Below are positions 1 through 13,917 of a stretch of 64,000 nucleotides of DNA, piece after piece; within the stretch, counting starts at the first letter, position 1; each line of letters starts with the position of its first letter. The notes under the pieces are model-generated. The model did not search any database. It had not been told where the DNA came from and saw only the letters and a list, made by a program, of their open reading frames with translations. This stretch comes from Isoetes taiwanensis. Lineage: Eukaryota; Streptophyta; Lycopodiopsida; Isoetales; Isoetaceae. The stretch is from contig JAJEKV010000034.1 of NCBI GenBank assembly GCA_021234155.1, positions 5,284,028 through 5,348,027 on the forward strand, written 5' to 3'. The translations under genes were made by a program, and so were the position numbers.

Positions 1-3000
1 CACAGCAAATATGTTCCAGCACATAGCAATTCTGTTCATAGCAACAGTCCGAAAGTACATGTTCACGATCTTAGTAGGCACAGTCCAAAGTATAAGCAAA
101 CAAATTTCACACAGGCCTACATGTATTTCAGATTTTCCCACTGGAAAAAAGTTACACCTAGTCAATTTAACCCAAGGTAATCCTGCACAGAGTCAGGTTG
201 CAATTGAAACTATGCCCAATTAGAATGCATGACATCTAGTTTATGCCAATCTGTCTATCTATCTTTGTTCAAGTAGCTGTATGTGCAAATACACTAATCA
301 ACTGCTAAATTATTGTCATTCATGCATTATGCCTTTTAACAAATATCATTACACTGTTCGAACATTAAATAAGACATAACTGCACATGCAAATAACAACG
401 CAAAACACTGGCATATTAAAATTATTGTGCAACCAGCATGGTGAAGCTATTAGCAGATATGTGTAACAAGCTAGCTTTTACAATCTGTGGCAATACTATT
501 TATAGCAACCATCAAAAAGGCTGGCTTAATCAAAGAGCCTAACTGTCTGTAGCACCAAGTTGCACTGGTTCATCATGCAAATTATTATGAGATACTAACA
601 TACCGACCTAGAGAGGAGACCCTCTCATATCAAGATCCCAAATCTACGATACAATATAAAGATGTAGGTTTCAACATCATGCAAAGGAGAAGTAGATTTG
701 ATGCTAAAAGTACATCAGATAGCATGCACGAATTTAAGAACCTATTTCTAGCAAGAGCTTATGTCATGAATATTGAGACCTGTTTCTGGGTACAACAAAT
801 GCTAAGCAATTTGCTAAGCTACATTAGAACCATCACACCTATTTTACATCACTAAATAACATAAGTGCTATTCTCGATGAGCAAGCAGATATCCAAAATA
901 GTTGCAAATAATGCATCCGTATTTATTGTGGAAAAAAGCATCAATTAAAATAACTTAGGCAGACCTGAGTGAAGCCCTTTGTGCCAGCTTTATGTCATGC
1001 GCATTGTGCATTTATTTGACAAGAAGACTATTGTCTGTAGCTCCATCATTGTCTTGTATTTCCAATGTAGCATCAAATTTGAATGTTGTGATGTTTTGCA
1101 TTGCTCATTATCACGTGAGATTTTCAACCTTTGGATTACAATTAGGCAATATGGTAATGTGGCAAATAGATGCCTATACAATTTGACTATCTAAACCCTG
1201 AGAAAAAATCGGAATATCTATTGACCTTTGCTCATTGACAAAGAACTATACCCTTCTTAGCTAAGCAGGGTATCAGATCTAAAGCTCAATAGAGCAATCT
1301 CATGCAAACCCAATAAATCCACATGTCTACTCTATTGTTACCTTAAATATCCTCTTAGCTTATGCTAGTTCTAAATCCACCAAGGGACAATGCAAATGCT
1401 TTCAGCATTACATCTTTGGACCAGCTCTCATATATTGATTGCATAACACAATCATCTAGAATAAGCGGATCTAAAATCTCTATGGATAGTACCTAACTGG
1501 ACTTAGCTTAATGCAATAAATTAGAGCAAATTAATATTAAGCTATCAATGTAATTTTTCCAGCTTCGTAATGGAATGGAGTATTACTATTTTATTACAAT
1601 GAATTAACATAAAAGACCACAAGAAACTGTTGAGCTTGATCCATAGTGCCAATGCCATAAGTAGATGTGTTGATGTCCTTTTGTGGTGAATCCGTCATAG
1701 TTGCTCAACTCCAGTCCACTACAAGCGGCTTTATAATCTCCATTTGGCGGTTGAGTTTGGATCTGTTGCCATCTCCATCGTCTCTGAGTTTACCATGGAT
1801 CTACGGCAATCGTTTGCACTCCTCTGATCAACCCTTGGGCTAGAAGCAAGATGATTACGCCTTAATAAATATGTGCTAACCACAACCTATCTGTAAAGGT
1901 ATTTGTGCATAATCCTTTTTTTAGAGTTCTTTTTATAAACCCGAGGGCTGCGCCCTTGCTACCGTCAGTACCAGGATGTGCGCTTTAGATCCATACCTAA
2001 AAGAGGCCATGCCGGAGTCCTGTACAAACGAATTCCCTTGCAAAAGTTCCAGGTCAAAAAACCTAAATCGGCATGGTAGATCAGCATATATCCGAAATCC
2101 TACCTTTTTCTAAACTTGCTATTTCTTTTTCCATATCTTTGTCACTATTTGCAAAAAGCCATTAGTCATACAATATAATCATATACTTTATTTCAATATC
2201 TCTTAATTATTGCCCACAATGCTCTTGAATATGAGATTATGTCTTAGAATGTTTTTCTCGTCCTTCAGACCATGTTTGCTCCTTGTGTAACCAAGTAGGT
2301 CTATCCCATGCTTACCTGCAAGATAACTTCTTGCATATAGATATCTACACTTGGCCAATACTCTTATACTTTTGAAATTTTCCACAACCCTGTCCAATTT
2401 TTTTTTATCAATGCCATCAAATTATTTACGTTACTACAATATCTCATCAATATCTCATCATTACCATCGACAAAAGGACATTATAAAATCATGCCTTAGA
2501 ATTCTTTCCATGCCTATCGGACCATATTTACTCCTTATGTAACTAAGTATAGTATGCACAGCCATTAATTGTAAAATAAGCATTGTGGATGAAAATAGTA
2601 CCATTGACTTGGCATAAAATCTTTTAATCCACCATGAGCTTTGAGGCCTCGCATGTCAATTTTTGGAAAGTTCCCCATACATCACTTTACAAAACAAGCG
2701 GTGCCAACATTTCCCATGTTTATCGCCACATAAATAAAGATATATGCGTATCAAAGTGTACATGCATTTCACCATTAGTTATAATAAAAAAAGCACGCCT
2801 CCCTACCGTAGGTCGGGGTGGGCCATTAATCATAAATAGAGTTAGCAACAAAGGAGAGTACGTAGGACCTTGTTGCCAAAACCCTACCTATATTGCCTAA
2901 CTCTTATTGTGCAATAAGAGACACGTATTTCTTTTCTCACAAAGCCAAATGGCAAAGCATCATAAGCATAAGAATACCCATATACATGAGAGACTCACCT

Positions 3001-4007
3001 TCAAGACCAGCCTGTAGATATCAGACCAAATCTTGCTTGGAGGCAAGCGTGTATGAGCCGTAGCTATCAATCCAAATGTTAGTTGAAAGCCATCAAAATT
3101 TCCATTATAAATCAAGATGCACACAATGTTAGTTGAAAGTCACCAAAAGTTTTGGATTATCATATTCAAAGGAGCCCAATGGCATTTTTCACTGAGCCCA
3201 ATGGCATTTTTTCAGCCTATGCCGTGGATTTTCGATCTATGCATTATTTGTATCGGAATCATCATTTCCAATGCCAATTCTAATAGATATCCATGTATTA
3301 GTAAGAAATTATAAACACACGTATTTTAACCATTTTAAGGCCCCTAGTATAACTAGAGAACCGAAAGTTAATGAAAAAACCTTTTAAAATCTGTTCCAGC
3401 AGACTTTTACCTTCCATGGACTTTTGCAAAGACCACTTAGGTCAATATCACCTTAAGCCAAAAACATGTGTAATTTTGACTTAAGCCTTAAGAATGGTTA
3501 AAATCAAAAAAATATACCACAATCTATAGCCAATAACAATTTCCTTTTGTCAATCATATTAAAAATTTTGTCCAATACATCATATTTACCTTTAGGAGAG
3601 TTCAATAGAACAGTCTACGATTAAAAATATTTTGGGATTAATCCCATAGAACTCAGCAGACTTGATATCATAAATATATCTTCAGTGTCATCATGTCGTA
3701 TAGCTTTTCCAACTTGAATAAATAGGAAAACCAACCAAGGAGCAAGAAACCTGGTTACTGCTTCTTGGTAGAGAACCGGAGGACAAGTTAGCCTTAATTA
3801 GGGGTAAGAGCCTAAGCTACTAGCGGGTAAGCTATAGGTTTCTTGAGCTTATCGCCCTTCACCTCATTTGTTAACCCAAACACAATAGAAAGATGTAAAT
3901 TTGCTGCAGATTAAATGTACATGTGACAAACCATCAGCATTAATTTAATTATGCATGCACATGCACACAAAAAGGTGAATCCTGGTGGATAGGTCACTAG
4001 CGATCTG
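1..4007. repeat. Long tandem repeat, copy 1 (~4.0 kb)
   Basis: This is the first of four head-to-tail copies of a long AT-rich unit. The sequence at position 1 recurs at 4008, 9007 and 13918, and the copies are near-identical over kilobases. This copy lacks the ~1 kb block found in copies 2 and 3. Only short open frames occur, and they repeat because the DNA repeats; none resembles a known protein. The unit boundary is arbitrary because the window starts inside the array. I see no terminal repeats, so it reads as a segmental tandem amplification rather than a transposon array. Confidence 0.9.
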
Positions 4008-7000
4008 CACAGCAAATATGTTCCAGCACATAGCAATTCTGTTCATAGCAACAGTCCGAAAGTACATGTTCACGATCTTAGTAGGCACAGTCCAAAGTAT
4101 AAGCAAACAAATTTCACACAGGCCTACATGTATTTCAGATTTTCCCACTGGAAAAAAGTTACACCTAGTCAATTTAACCCAAGGTAATCCTGCACAGAGT
4201 CAGGTTGCAATTGAAACTATGCCCAATTAGAATGCATGACATCTAGTTTATGCCAATCTGTCTATCTATCTTTGTTCAAGTAGCTGTATGTGCAAATACA
4301 CTAATCAACTTCTAAATTATTGTCATTCATGCATTATGCCTTTTAACAAATATCATTACACTGTTCGAACATTAAATAAGACATAACTGCACATGCAAAT
4401 AACAACGCAAAACACTGGCATATTAAAATTATTGTGCAACCAGCATGGTGAAGCTATTAGCAGATATGTGTAACAAGCTAGCTTTTACAATCTGTGGCAA
4501 TACTATTTATAGCAACCATCAAAAAGGCTGGCTTAATCAAAGAGCCTAACTGTCTGTAGCACCAAGTTGCACTGGTTCATCATGCAAATTATTATGAGAT
4601 ACTAACATACCGACCTAGAGAGGAGACCCTCTCATATCAAGATCCCAAATCTACGATACAATATAAAGATGAGAAGTAGATTTGATGCTAAAAGTACATC
4701 AGATAGCATGCACGAATTTAAGAACCTATTTCTAGCAAGAGCTTATGTCATGAATATTGGGACCTGTTTATGGGTACAGCAAATGCTAAGCAATTTGCTA
4801 AGCTACATTAGAACCATCACACCTATTTTAATGCATTGCAAACACAATCATCACTAAATAACATAAGTGCTATTCTCGATGAGCAAGCAGATATCCAAAA
4901 TAGTTGCAAATAATGCACCCGTATTTATTGTGGAAAAAAGCATCAATTAAAATAACTTAGGCAGACCTGAGTGAAGCCCTTTGTGCCAGCTTTATGTCAT
5001 GCGCATTGTGCATTTATTTGACAAGAAGACTATTGTCTGTAGCTCCATCATTGTCTTGTATTTCCAATGTAGCATTCTAGAATGGGACTCGCATGAAACC
5101 AACAAACCGCCCGCATAGGCTTCTCATTCATCTCAGCAGATTTTCTACAATGGTGGACAGTGGATAGCCGCACACATGCGAACTACCCACGAAAAATAAA
5201 GGGAAAATCCAATTATATCATTTGGACCCCAAAACAAATACAATGCTAATAGATGAGTGGCTAATGTACCTGCCGAAAGCTTATCACCGGATTAAAAAAC
5301 CCGCCCTTTCGGGTTTTCGAGGAAAAACCCTAGTGATAAGCCTTCGGCAAGGAGCTTAGACAAACGTAAGGCATAGAATCGCTCCCAAAAACCCACGAAT
5401 GGAGAAGTCGAAAACAGATGCCGCTCGCTAACCTGTACCTGCACATCACCAACAAAACAACAAGACAAAACAAACCTCCCAGAGTGGAGGGCTGATTCAG
5501 CCGAGTAAGCGATAAAAAATAAAAACAAAGAAGGGGAGGGTGGGTTCAAAGAGAAATAGGTACTGCTGAGAGAAGAGGAAGCGCCGATGAGACGTCGATG
5601 CAGAAACGCGCCTAAAATAGCGAACTCCCAACTAGAACGGGCATGCACCGCCCGCATGCATGCAAAACCTGCATGCTCGTCCCATTCTAGAATGGCGATC
5701 CGATGTCTCGGATCGATGGGATTCTAGAATGGGACTCGCATGAAACCAACAAACCGCCCGAATACCAAAGGACTTCCTTACAAACTAAGATCGAGGGCGA
5801 AGGTCACCGGGGGGGAAAGGCTAAAGGCCGGAAAGGACAAAGATGAAAGAACGCCAAATTGGCCAAACCGGCGAGGGAAGAAGCCCCTCCCCGCACGGAA
5901 AAAACAATTCAAAGAGAAATAGGTACTGCTGAGAGAAGAGGAAGCGCCGATGAGACGTCGATGCAGAAACGCACCTAAAATAGCGAACTCCCAACTAGAA
6001 CGGGCATGCGCCGCCCGCATGCATGCAAAACCTGCATGCTCGTCCCATTCTAGAATGGCGATCCGATGTCTCGGATCGATGGGATCAGCTGAATGTTGCA
6101 GATTGCTGCATTGCTCATTATCTGTGCGATTTTCAACCTTTGGATTACAAGCAGGCAATATGGTAATGTGGCAAATAGATGCCTATACAATTTGACTATC
6201 TAAACCGCAGAAAAAAATCGGAATATCTATTGACACTGCTCAGCCCAGCAAAGAACTATACCCTTCTTAGCTAAGCAGGGTATCAGATCTAAAGCTCAAT
6301 AGAGCAATCTCATGCAAACCCAATAAATCCACATGTCTACTCTATTGTTACCTTAAATATCCTCTTAGCTTATGCTAGTTCTAAATCCACCAAGGGACAA
6401 TGCAAATGCTCAGTACATGCTGGACCAGCTCTCATATATTCAGTGCATAACACAATCATCTAGAATAAGCAGATCTAAAATCTCTATGATCTGTATTAAT
6501 TTGGACTTAGCTTAATGCAATAAATTAGAGCAAATTAATATTAAGCTATCAATGTAATTTTTCCGGCTTAGAATGGAATGGAGTATTACTATTTTATTAC
6601 AATGAATTAACATAAAAGACCGGCAAACTGTTGAGCTTGATCCATAGTGCCAATGCCATAAGTAGATGTGTTGATGTCCTTTTGTGGTGAATCCATCATA
6701 GTTGCTCAACTCAGGTCCACTACACGGCTTTATAATCTCCATTTGGCAGTTGAGTTTGGATCATTTGCCATCTCCATCGCCTACAGAGTTTACCATGGAT
6801 CTACGGCAATCGTTTGCACTCCTCTGATCAACCCTTGGGCTAGAAGCAAGATGATTCTGCCTTAATAAATATGTGCTAACCACAACCTATCTGTAAGGCG
6901 CTGTGCATAATCCCTGTTTTTAGAGTTCTTTTATAAACCAGAGGCCTGCCCTTGCTACCGTCAGTACCAGGATGTGCGCTTTAGATCCATACCTAAAAGA

Positions 7001-9006
7001 GGCCATCTTGGGAGTCCCACAGCCAAACGAATTCCCTTGCAAAAGTTCCAGGTCAAAAAACCTAAATCGGCATGGTAGATCAGCATATATCCGAAATCCT
7101 ACCTTTTTCTAAACTTGCTATTTCTTTTTCCATATCTTTGTCACTATTTGCAAAAGCCATTAGTCATACAATATAATCATATACTTTATTTCAATATCTC
7201 TTAATTATTGCCCACAATGCTCTTGAATATGAGATTATGTCTTAGAATGTTTTCTCTGTCCTTCAGACCATGTTTGCTCCTTGTGTAACCAAGTAGGTCT
7301 ATCCCATGCTTGCCTGCAAGATAACTTCTTGCATATAGATATCTACACTTGGCCAATACTCTTATACTTTTGAAATTTTCCACAACCCTGTCCAATTTTT
7401 TTTTATCAATGCCATCAAATTATTTACGTTACTACAATATCTCATCAATATCTCATCATTACCATCGACAAAAGGACATTATAAAATCATGCCTTAGAAT
7501 TCTTTCCATGCCTATCGGACCATATTTACTCCTTATGTAACTAAGTATAGTATGCACAGCCATTAATTGTAAAATAAGCATTGTGGATGAAAATAGTACC
7601 ATTGACTTGGCATAAAATCTTTTAATCCACCATGAGCTTTGAGGCCTCGCATGTCAATTTTTTGGAAAGTTCCCCATACATCACTTTACAAACAAACAGT
7701 GCCAACATTTCCCATGTTTATCTGCCACATAAATAAAGATATATGTCTGTATCAAAGTGTACATGCATTTCACCATTAGTTATAATAAAAAAAGCCTGCC
7801 TCCTACCGTAGGTCAGGGTGGGCCATTAATCATAAATAGAGTTAGCAACAAGGAGAGTACGTAGGACCTTGTTGCCAAAGCCCTACCCTACCTATATTGC
7901 CTAACTCTTATTGTGCAATAAGAGACACGTATTTCTTTTTCTCACAAAGCCAAATGGCAGCATCATAAGCATAAGAATACCCATATACATGAGAGACTCA
8001 CCTTCAAGACCAGCCTGTAGATATCAGACCAAATCTTGCTTGGAGGCAAGCGTGTATGAGCCGTAGCTATCAATCCAAATGTTAGTTGAAAGCCATCAAA
8101 ATTTCCATTATAAATCAAGATGCACACAATGTTAGTTGAAAGTCACCAAAAGTTTCGGAGTATCATATTCAAAGGAGCCCAATGGCATTTTTTCACTGAG
8201 CCCAATGGCATTTTCAGCCTATGCCGTGGATTTTCCAGTCTATGCATTATTTGTATCGGAATCATCATTTCCAATGCCAATTCTAATAGATATCCATGTA
8301 TTAGTAAGAAATTATAAACACCTGTATTTTAACCATTTTAAGGCCCCTAGTATAACTAGAGAACCGAAGTTAATGAAAAAACCTTTTAAAATCTGTTGTT
8401 CAGACTTTTACCTTCCATGGACTTTTGCAAAGACCACTTCAGGTCAATATGCAGCCTTAAGCCAAAAACATGTGTAATTTTGACTTAAGCCTTAAGAATG
8501 GTTAAAATCAAAAAAATATACCACAATCTATAGCCAATAACAATTTACTTTTTTGTCAATCATATTAAAATTTTGTCCAATACATCATATTTACCTTTAG
8601 GAGAGTTCAATAGAACGGGTCTCACGATTAAAAATATTTTGGGATTAATCCCATAGAACTCAGCAGACTTGATATCATAAATATATCTTCAGTGTCATCA
8701 TGTCGTATAGCTTTTCCAACTTGAATAAATAGGAAAACCAACCAAGGAGCAAGAAACCCGGTTACCTGCAGTAGAACCAGAGGACAGTTAGCCTTAATCA
8801 GGGTAAGAGCCTAAGCTACTAACAGGTAAGCTATAGGTTTCTTGAGCTTATCGCCCTTCACCTCATTTGTTAACCCAAACACAATAGAAAGATGTAAATT
8901 TGCTGCAGATTAAATGTACATGTGACAAACCATCAGCATTAATTTAATTATGCATGCACATGCACACAAAAAGGTGAATCCTGGTGGATAGGTCACTAGC
9001 GATCTG
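4008..9006. repeat. Long tandem repeat, copy 2 (~5.0 kb)
   Basis: Second copy of the long unit, about 4999 bp. It is longer than copy 1 because a GC-richer block of about 1 kb (5074-6085) sits after the sequence ATTTCCAATGTAGC. The rest aligns base for base with copy 1 apart from small differences, most of which fall on CAG or CTG trinucleotides. No gene is supported. Confidence 0.9.
5074..6085. repeat. Extra ~1 kb block in repeat copy 2
   Basis: This block is present in copies 2 and 3 but absent from copies 1 and 4, where the flanks join directly. It opens with the palindrome-bearing ATTCTAGAATGGGACTCGC. It contains two direct copies of a ~177-bp segment (5546-5722 and 5910-6085), each ending in CCATTCTAGAATGG followed by the hairpin CGATCCGA-TGTC-TCGGATCG (first copy 5696-5715). 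The opening motif recurs at about 5722. The segment is GC-richer than its host. No transposase, tRNA-like end or clear target duplication is visible, so it may be an insertion or an ancestral part lost from the other copies. Confidence 0.75.
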
Positions 9007-12000
9007 CACAGCAAATATGTTCCAGCACATAGCAATTCTGTTCATAGCAACAGTCCGAAAGTACATGTTCACGATCTTAGTAGGCACAGTCCAAAGTATA
9101 AGCAAACAAATTTCACACAGGCCTACATGTATTTCAGATTTTCCCACTGGAAAAAAGTTACACCTAGTCAATTTAACCCAAGGTAATCCTGCACAGAGTC
9201 AGGTTGCAATTGAAACTATGCCCAATTAGAATGCATGACATCTAGTTTATGCCAATCTGTCTATCTATCTTTGTTCAAGTAGCTGTATGTGCAAATACAC
9301 TAATCAACTTCTAAATTATTGTCATTCATGCATTATGCCTTTTAACAAATATCATTACATTGTTCGAACATTAAATAAGACATAACTGCACATGCAAATA
9401 ACAACGCAAAACACTGGCAATACTATTTATAGCAACCATCAAAAAGGCTGGCTTAATCAAAGAGCCTAACTGTCTGTAGCACCAAGTTGCACTGGTTCAT
9501 CATGCAAATTATTATGAGATACTAACATCTAGGCCTAGAGAGGAGACCCTCTCATATCAAGATCCCAAATCTACGATACAATATAAAGATGAGAAGTAGA
9601 TTTGATGCTAAAAGTACATCAGATAGCATGCACGAATTTAAGAACCTATTTCTAGCAAGAGCTTATGTCATGAATATTGGGACCTGTTTATGGGTACAGC
9701 AAATGCTAAGCAATTTGCTAAGCTACATTAGAACCATCACACCTATTTTAATGCATTGCAAACACAATCATCACTAAATAACATAAGTGCTATTCTCGAT
9801 GAGCAAGCAGATATCCAAAATAGTTGCAAATAATGCACCCGTATTTATTGTGGAAAAAAGCATCAATTAAAATAACTTAGGCAGACCTGAGTGAAGCCCT
9901 TTGTGCCAGCTTTATGTCATGCGCATTGTGCATTTATTTGACAAGAAGACTATTGTCTGTAGCTCCATCATTGTCTTGTATTTCCAATGTAGCATTCTAG
10001 AATGGGACTCGGTGATGAAACCAACAAACCGCCCGCAAGATAGGCTTCTCATTCATCTCGGCCAGATTTTCTACAATGGTGGGATGATGGATAGCGCACA
10101 CATGCGAACTACCCACCGAAAAAAATAAAGGAAAATCCAATTATATCATTTGGACCCCAAAACAAATACAATGCTAATAGATGAGTGGCTAATGTACTGC
10201 CGAAAGCTTATCACCGGATTAAAAAACCAGCCCTTTCGGGTTTTCGGAAAAACCCTAGTGATAAGCCTTAAAGGGGCTTAGACAAACGTAAAAGGCATAG
10301 AATCGCTCCCAAAACCCACGAATGGGAGAAGTCGAAAACGTGATGCCGCTCGCTAACCGCACCGCACATCACCAACAAAACAACAAGACAAAACAAACCT
10401 CCCGTGAGTGGAGGGGCTGATTACGCGTGCCACGCGATAAAAAAAAAAAACAAAGAAGGGGGAGGGTGGGTTCAAAGAGAAATAGGTAATCGCCGAGAGA
10501 AGAGGAAGCGCCGATGAGACGCCGATGCGTAAAAACGCCTAAAATAGCGAACTCCCAACTAGAACGGGCATGCACCGCCCGCGATGCATGCAAACCTGCA
10601 TGCTCGCCCCATTCTAGAATGGCGATCCGATGTCTCCGGATCGATGGGATTCTAGAATGGGACTCGCATGAAACCAACAAACCGCCCAGAATACCAAAGG
10701 ACTTCCTTACAAACTAAGATCGAGGACTAAGGTCACGGGGACGAAGGCTAAAGGCCGGAAAGGACAAAGATGAAAGAACGCCAAATTGGCCAAACAGGCG
10801 GGAAGAAGCCCCTCCCCCGCACGGAAAACAATTCAAAGAGAAATAGGTGCTGGCGAGAGAAGAGGAAGCCGATGAGACGTCGATGCGTAAACGCACCTAA
10901 AATAGCTTAACTCCCAACTAGAACGGGCATCGCCGCCCGCATGCATGCAAAACCCGCATGCTCGTCCCATTCTAGAATGGCGATCCGATGTCTCGGATCG
11001 ATGGGATGTTGAATGTTGCGGTGCCGCATTGCTCATTATAAAGGCGATTTTCAACCTTTGGATTACAAGCAGGCAATATGGTAATGTGGCAAATAGATGC
11101 CTATACAATTTGACTATCTAAACCGCAGAAAAAAATCGGAATATCTATTGACACTGCTCAGCCCAGCAAAGAACTATACCCTTCTTAGCTAAGCAGGGTA
11201 TCAGATCTAAAGCTCAATAGAGCAATCTCATGCAAACCCAATAAATCCACATGTCTACTCTATTGTTACCTTAAATATCCTCTTAGCTTATGCTAGTTCT
11301 AAATCCACCAAGGGACAATGCAAATGCTCAGTACATGCTGGACCAGCTCTCATATATTCAGTGCATAACACAATCATCTAGAATAAGCAGATCTAAAATC
11401 TCTATGACTGTACCAACTGGACTTAGCTTAATGCAATAAATTAGAGCAAATTAATATTAAGCTATCAATGTAATTTTTCCGGCTCAGTAATGGAATGGAG
11501 TATTACTATTTTATTACAATGAATTAACATAAAAGACCCAGCAAACCTGTTGAGCTTGATCCATAGTGCCAATGCCATAAGTAGATGTGTTGATGTCCTT
11601 TTTGTGGTGAATCCGTCATAGTTGCTCAACTCCAGTCCACTACACTGGCTTTATAATCTCCATTTGAGCAGTTGAGTTTGGATCTGTTGCCATCTCCATC
11701 GTCTACAGAGTTTACCATGGATCTCTGAGCAATCGCTTGCACTCCCTCGATCAACCCTTGGGCTAGAAGCAAGATGATTCTGCCTTAATAAATATGTGCT
11801 AACCACAACCTATCTGTAAGGCGCTGTGCATAATCCCTGTTTTTAGAGTTCTTTTATAAACCAGAGGCCTGCCCTTGCTACCGTCGATGCTGGGATGTGC
11901 GCTTTAGATCCATACCTAAAAGAGGCCATGCCTGGGAGTCCCAGACAAAACGAATTCCCTTGCAAAAGTTCCGTGTCAAAAACCTAAATCGGCATGGTAG

Positions 12001-13917
12001 ATCAAAGATATATCCAAATCCTACCTTTTTCTAAACTTGCTATTTCTTTTTTCCATATCTTTGTCACTATTTGCAAAGCCATTAGTCATACAATATAATC
12101 ATATACTTTATTTCAATATCTCTTAATTATTACCCACAACTCTTGAATATGAGATTATGTCTTAGAATGTTTTCTCTCGTCCTTGGACCATGTTTGCTCC
12201 TTGTGTAACCAAGTAGGTCTATCCCATGCTTGCCTGCAAGATAACTTCTTGCATATAGATATCTACACTTGGCCAATACTCTTATACTTTTGAAATTTTC
12301 CACAACCCTGTCCAATTTTTTTTTTATCAATGCCATCAAATTATTTACGTTACTACAATATCTCATCAATATCTCATCATTACCATCGACAAAAGGACAT
12401 TATAAAATCACGCCTTAGAATTCTTTCCATGCCTATCGGACCATATTTACTCCTTATGTAACTAAGTATAGTATGCACAGCCATTAATTGTAAAATAAGC
12501 ATTGTGGATGAAAATCGTACCATTGACTTGGCATAAAATCTTTTAATCCACCATGAGCTTTGAGGCCTCGCATGTCAATTTTTTGGAAAGTTCCCCATAC
12601 ATCACTTTACAAACAGTGCCAACATTTTACCATGTTTATCTGCCATATAACTAAAGATTTATGTCTGTATCAAAGTGTACTTGTATTTCACCATTAGTTA
12701 TAATAAAAAAAACCTCCCTCCTACCGTAGGTCAGGGTGGGCCATTAATCATATATAGAGTTAGCAACAAGGAGAGTAGGACCTTGTTGCCAAAGCCCTAC
12801 CCTACCTATATTGCCTAACTCTTATTGTGCAATAAGAGACACGTATTTCTTTTTCTCACAAAGCCAAATGGCAGCATCATAAGCATAAGAATACCCATAT
12901 ACATGAGAGACTCACCTTCAAGACCAGCCTGTAGATATCAGACCAAATCTTCCTTGGAGGCAAGCGTGTATGAGCCGTAGCTATCAATCCAAATGTTAGT
13001 TGAAAGCCATCAAAATTTCCATTATAAATCAAGATGCACACAATGTTAGCTGAAAGTCACCAAAAGTTTCGGAGTATCATATTCAAAGGAGCCCAATGGC
13101 ATTTTTTCACTGAGCCCAATGGCATTTTCAGCCTATGCCGTGGATTTTCCAGTCTATGCATTATTTGTATCGGAATCATCATTTCCAATGCCAATTCTAA
13201 TAGATATCCATGTATTAGTAAGAAATTATAAACACCTGTATTTTAACCATTTTAAGGCCCCTAGTATAACTAGAGAACTGAATTAATGAAAAAAACCTTT
13301 TAAAATCTGTTCAACAGACTTTTACCTTCCATGGACTTTTGCAAAGACCACTTAGGTCAATATCGACTTTAAGCCAAAAACAGGTGTAATTTTGACTTAA
13401 GCCTTAAGAATGGTTAAAATCAAAAAAATATACCACAATCTATAGCCAATAACAATTTCCTTTTGTCAATCATATTAAAAATTTTGTCCAGTACATCATA
13501 TTTACCTTTAGGAGAGTTCAATAGAACAGTCTACGATTAAAAATATTTTGGAATTAATCCCATAGAACTCAGCAGACTTGATATCATAAATATATCTTCA
13601 GTGTCATCATGTCGTATAGCTTTTCCAACTTGAATAAATAGGAAAACCAACCAAGGAGCAAGAAACCCGGTTACCTGCAGTAGAACCAGAGGACAGTTAG
13701 CCTTAATCAGGGTAAGAGCCTAAGCTACTAACAGGTAAGCTATAGGTTTCTTGAGCTTATCGCCCTTCACCTCATTTGTTAACCCAAACACAATAGAAAG
13801 ATGTAAATTTCTTTGCAGATTAAATGTACATGTGACAAACCATCAAGATTAATTTAATTATGCATGCACATGCACACAAAAAGGTGAATCCCGGTGGATA
13901 GGTCACTAGCGATCTGC
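9007..13917. repeat. Long tandem repeat, copy 3 (~4.9 kb)
   Basis: Third copy of the unit, including the ~1 kb extra block at 9994-11007. It lacks a short segment of copies 1 and 2 just after AAAACACTGGCA (near 9420), where about 80 bp ending in the same GGCA have been lost, consistent with a short-homology deletion. No gene is supported. Confidence 0.9.
9994..11007. repeat. Extra ~1 kb block in repeat copy 3
   Basis: This is the counterpart of the block at 5074-6085, with the same pair of internal direct repeats and the same CCATTCTAGAATGG and CGATCCGA/TCGGATCG hairpins. It differs from the copy 2 version by many small indels and substitutions, several of them at CAG/CTG sites. Confidence 0.75.

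Noticed and set aside
3945-4230. 75-81 codon frames on both strands that recur in each tandem copy
   Set aside because: They recur only because the DNA recurs, overlap on both strands, show no domain, and in copy 4 are broken. No evidence of coding.
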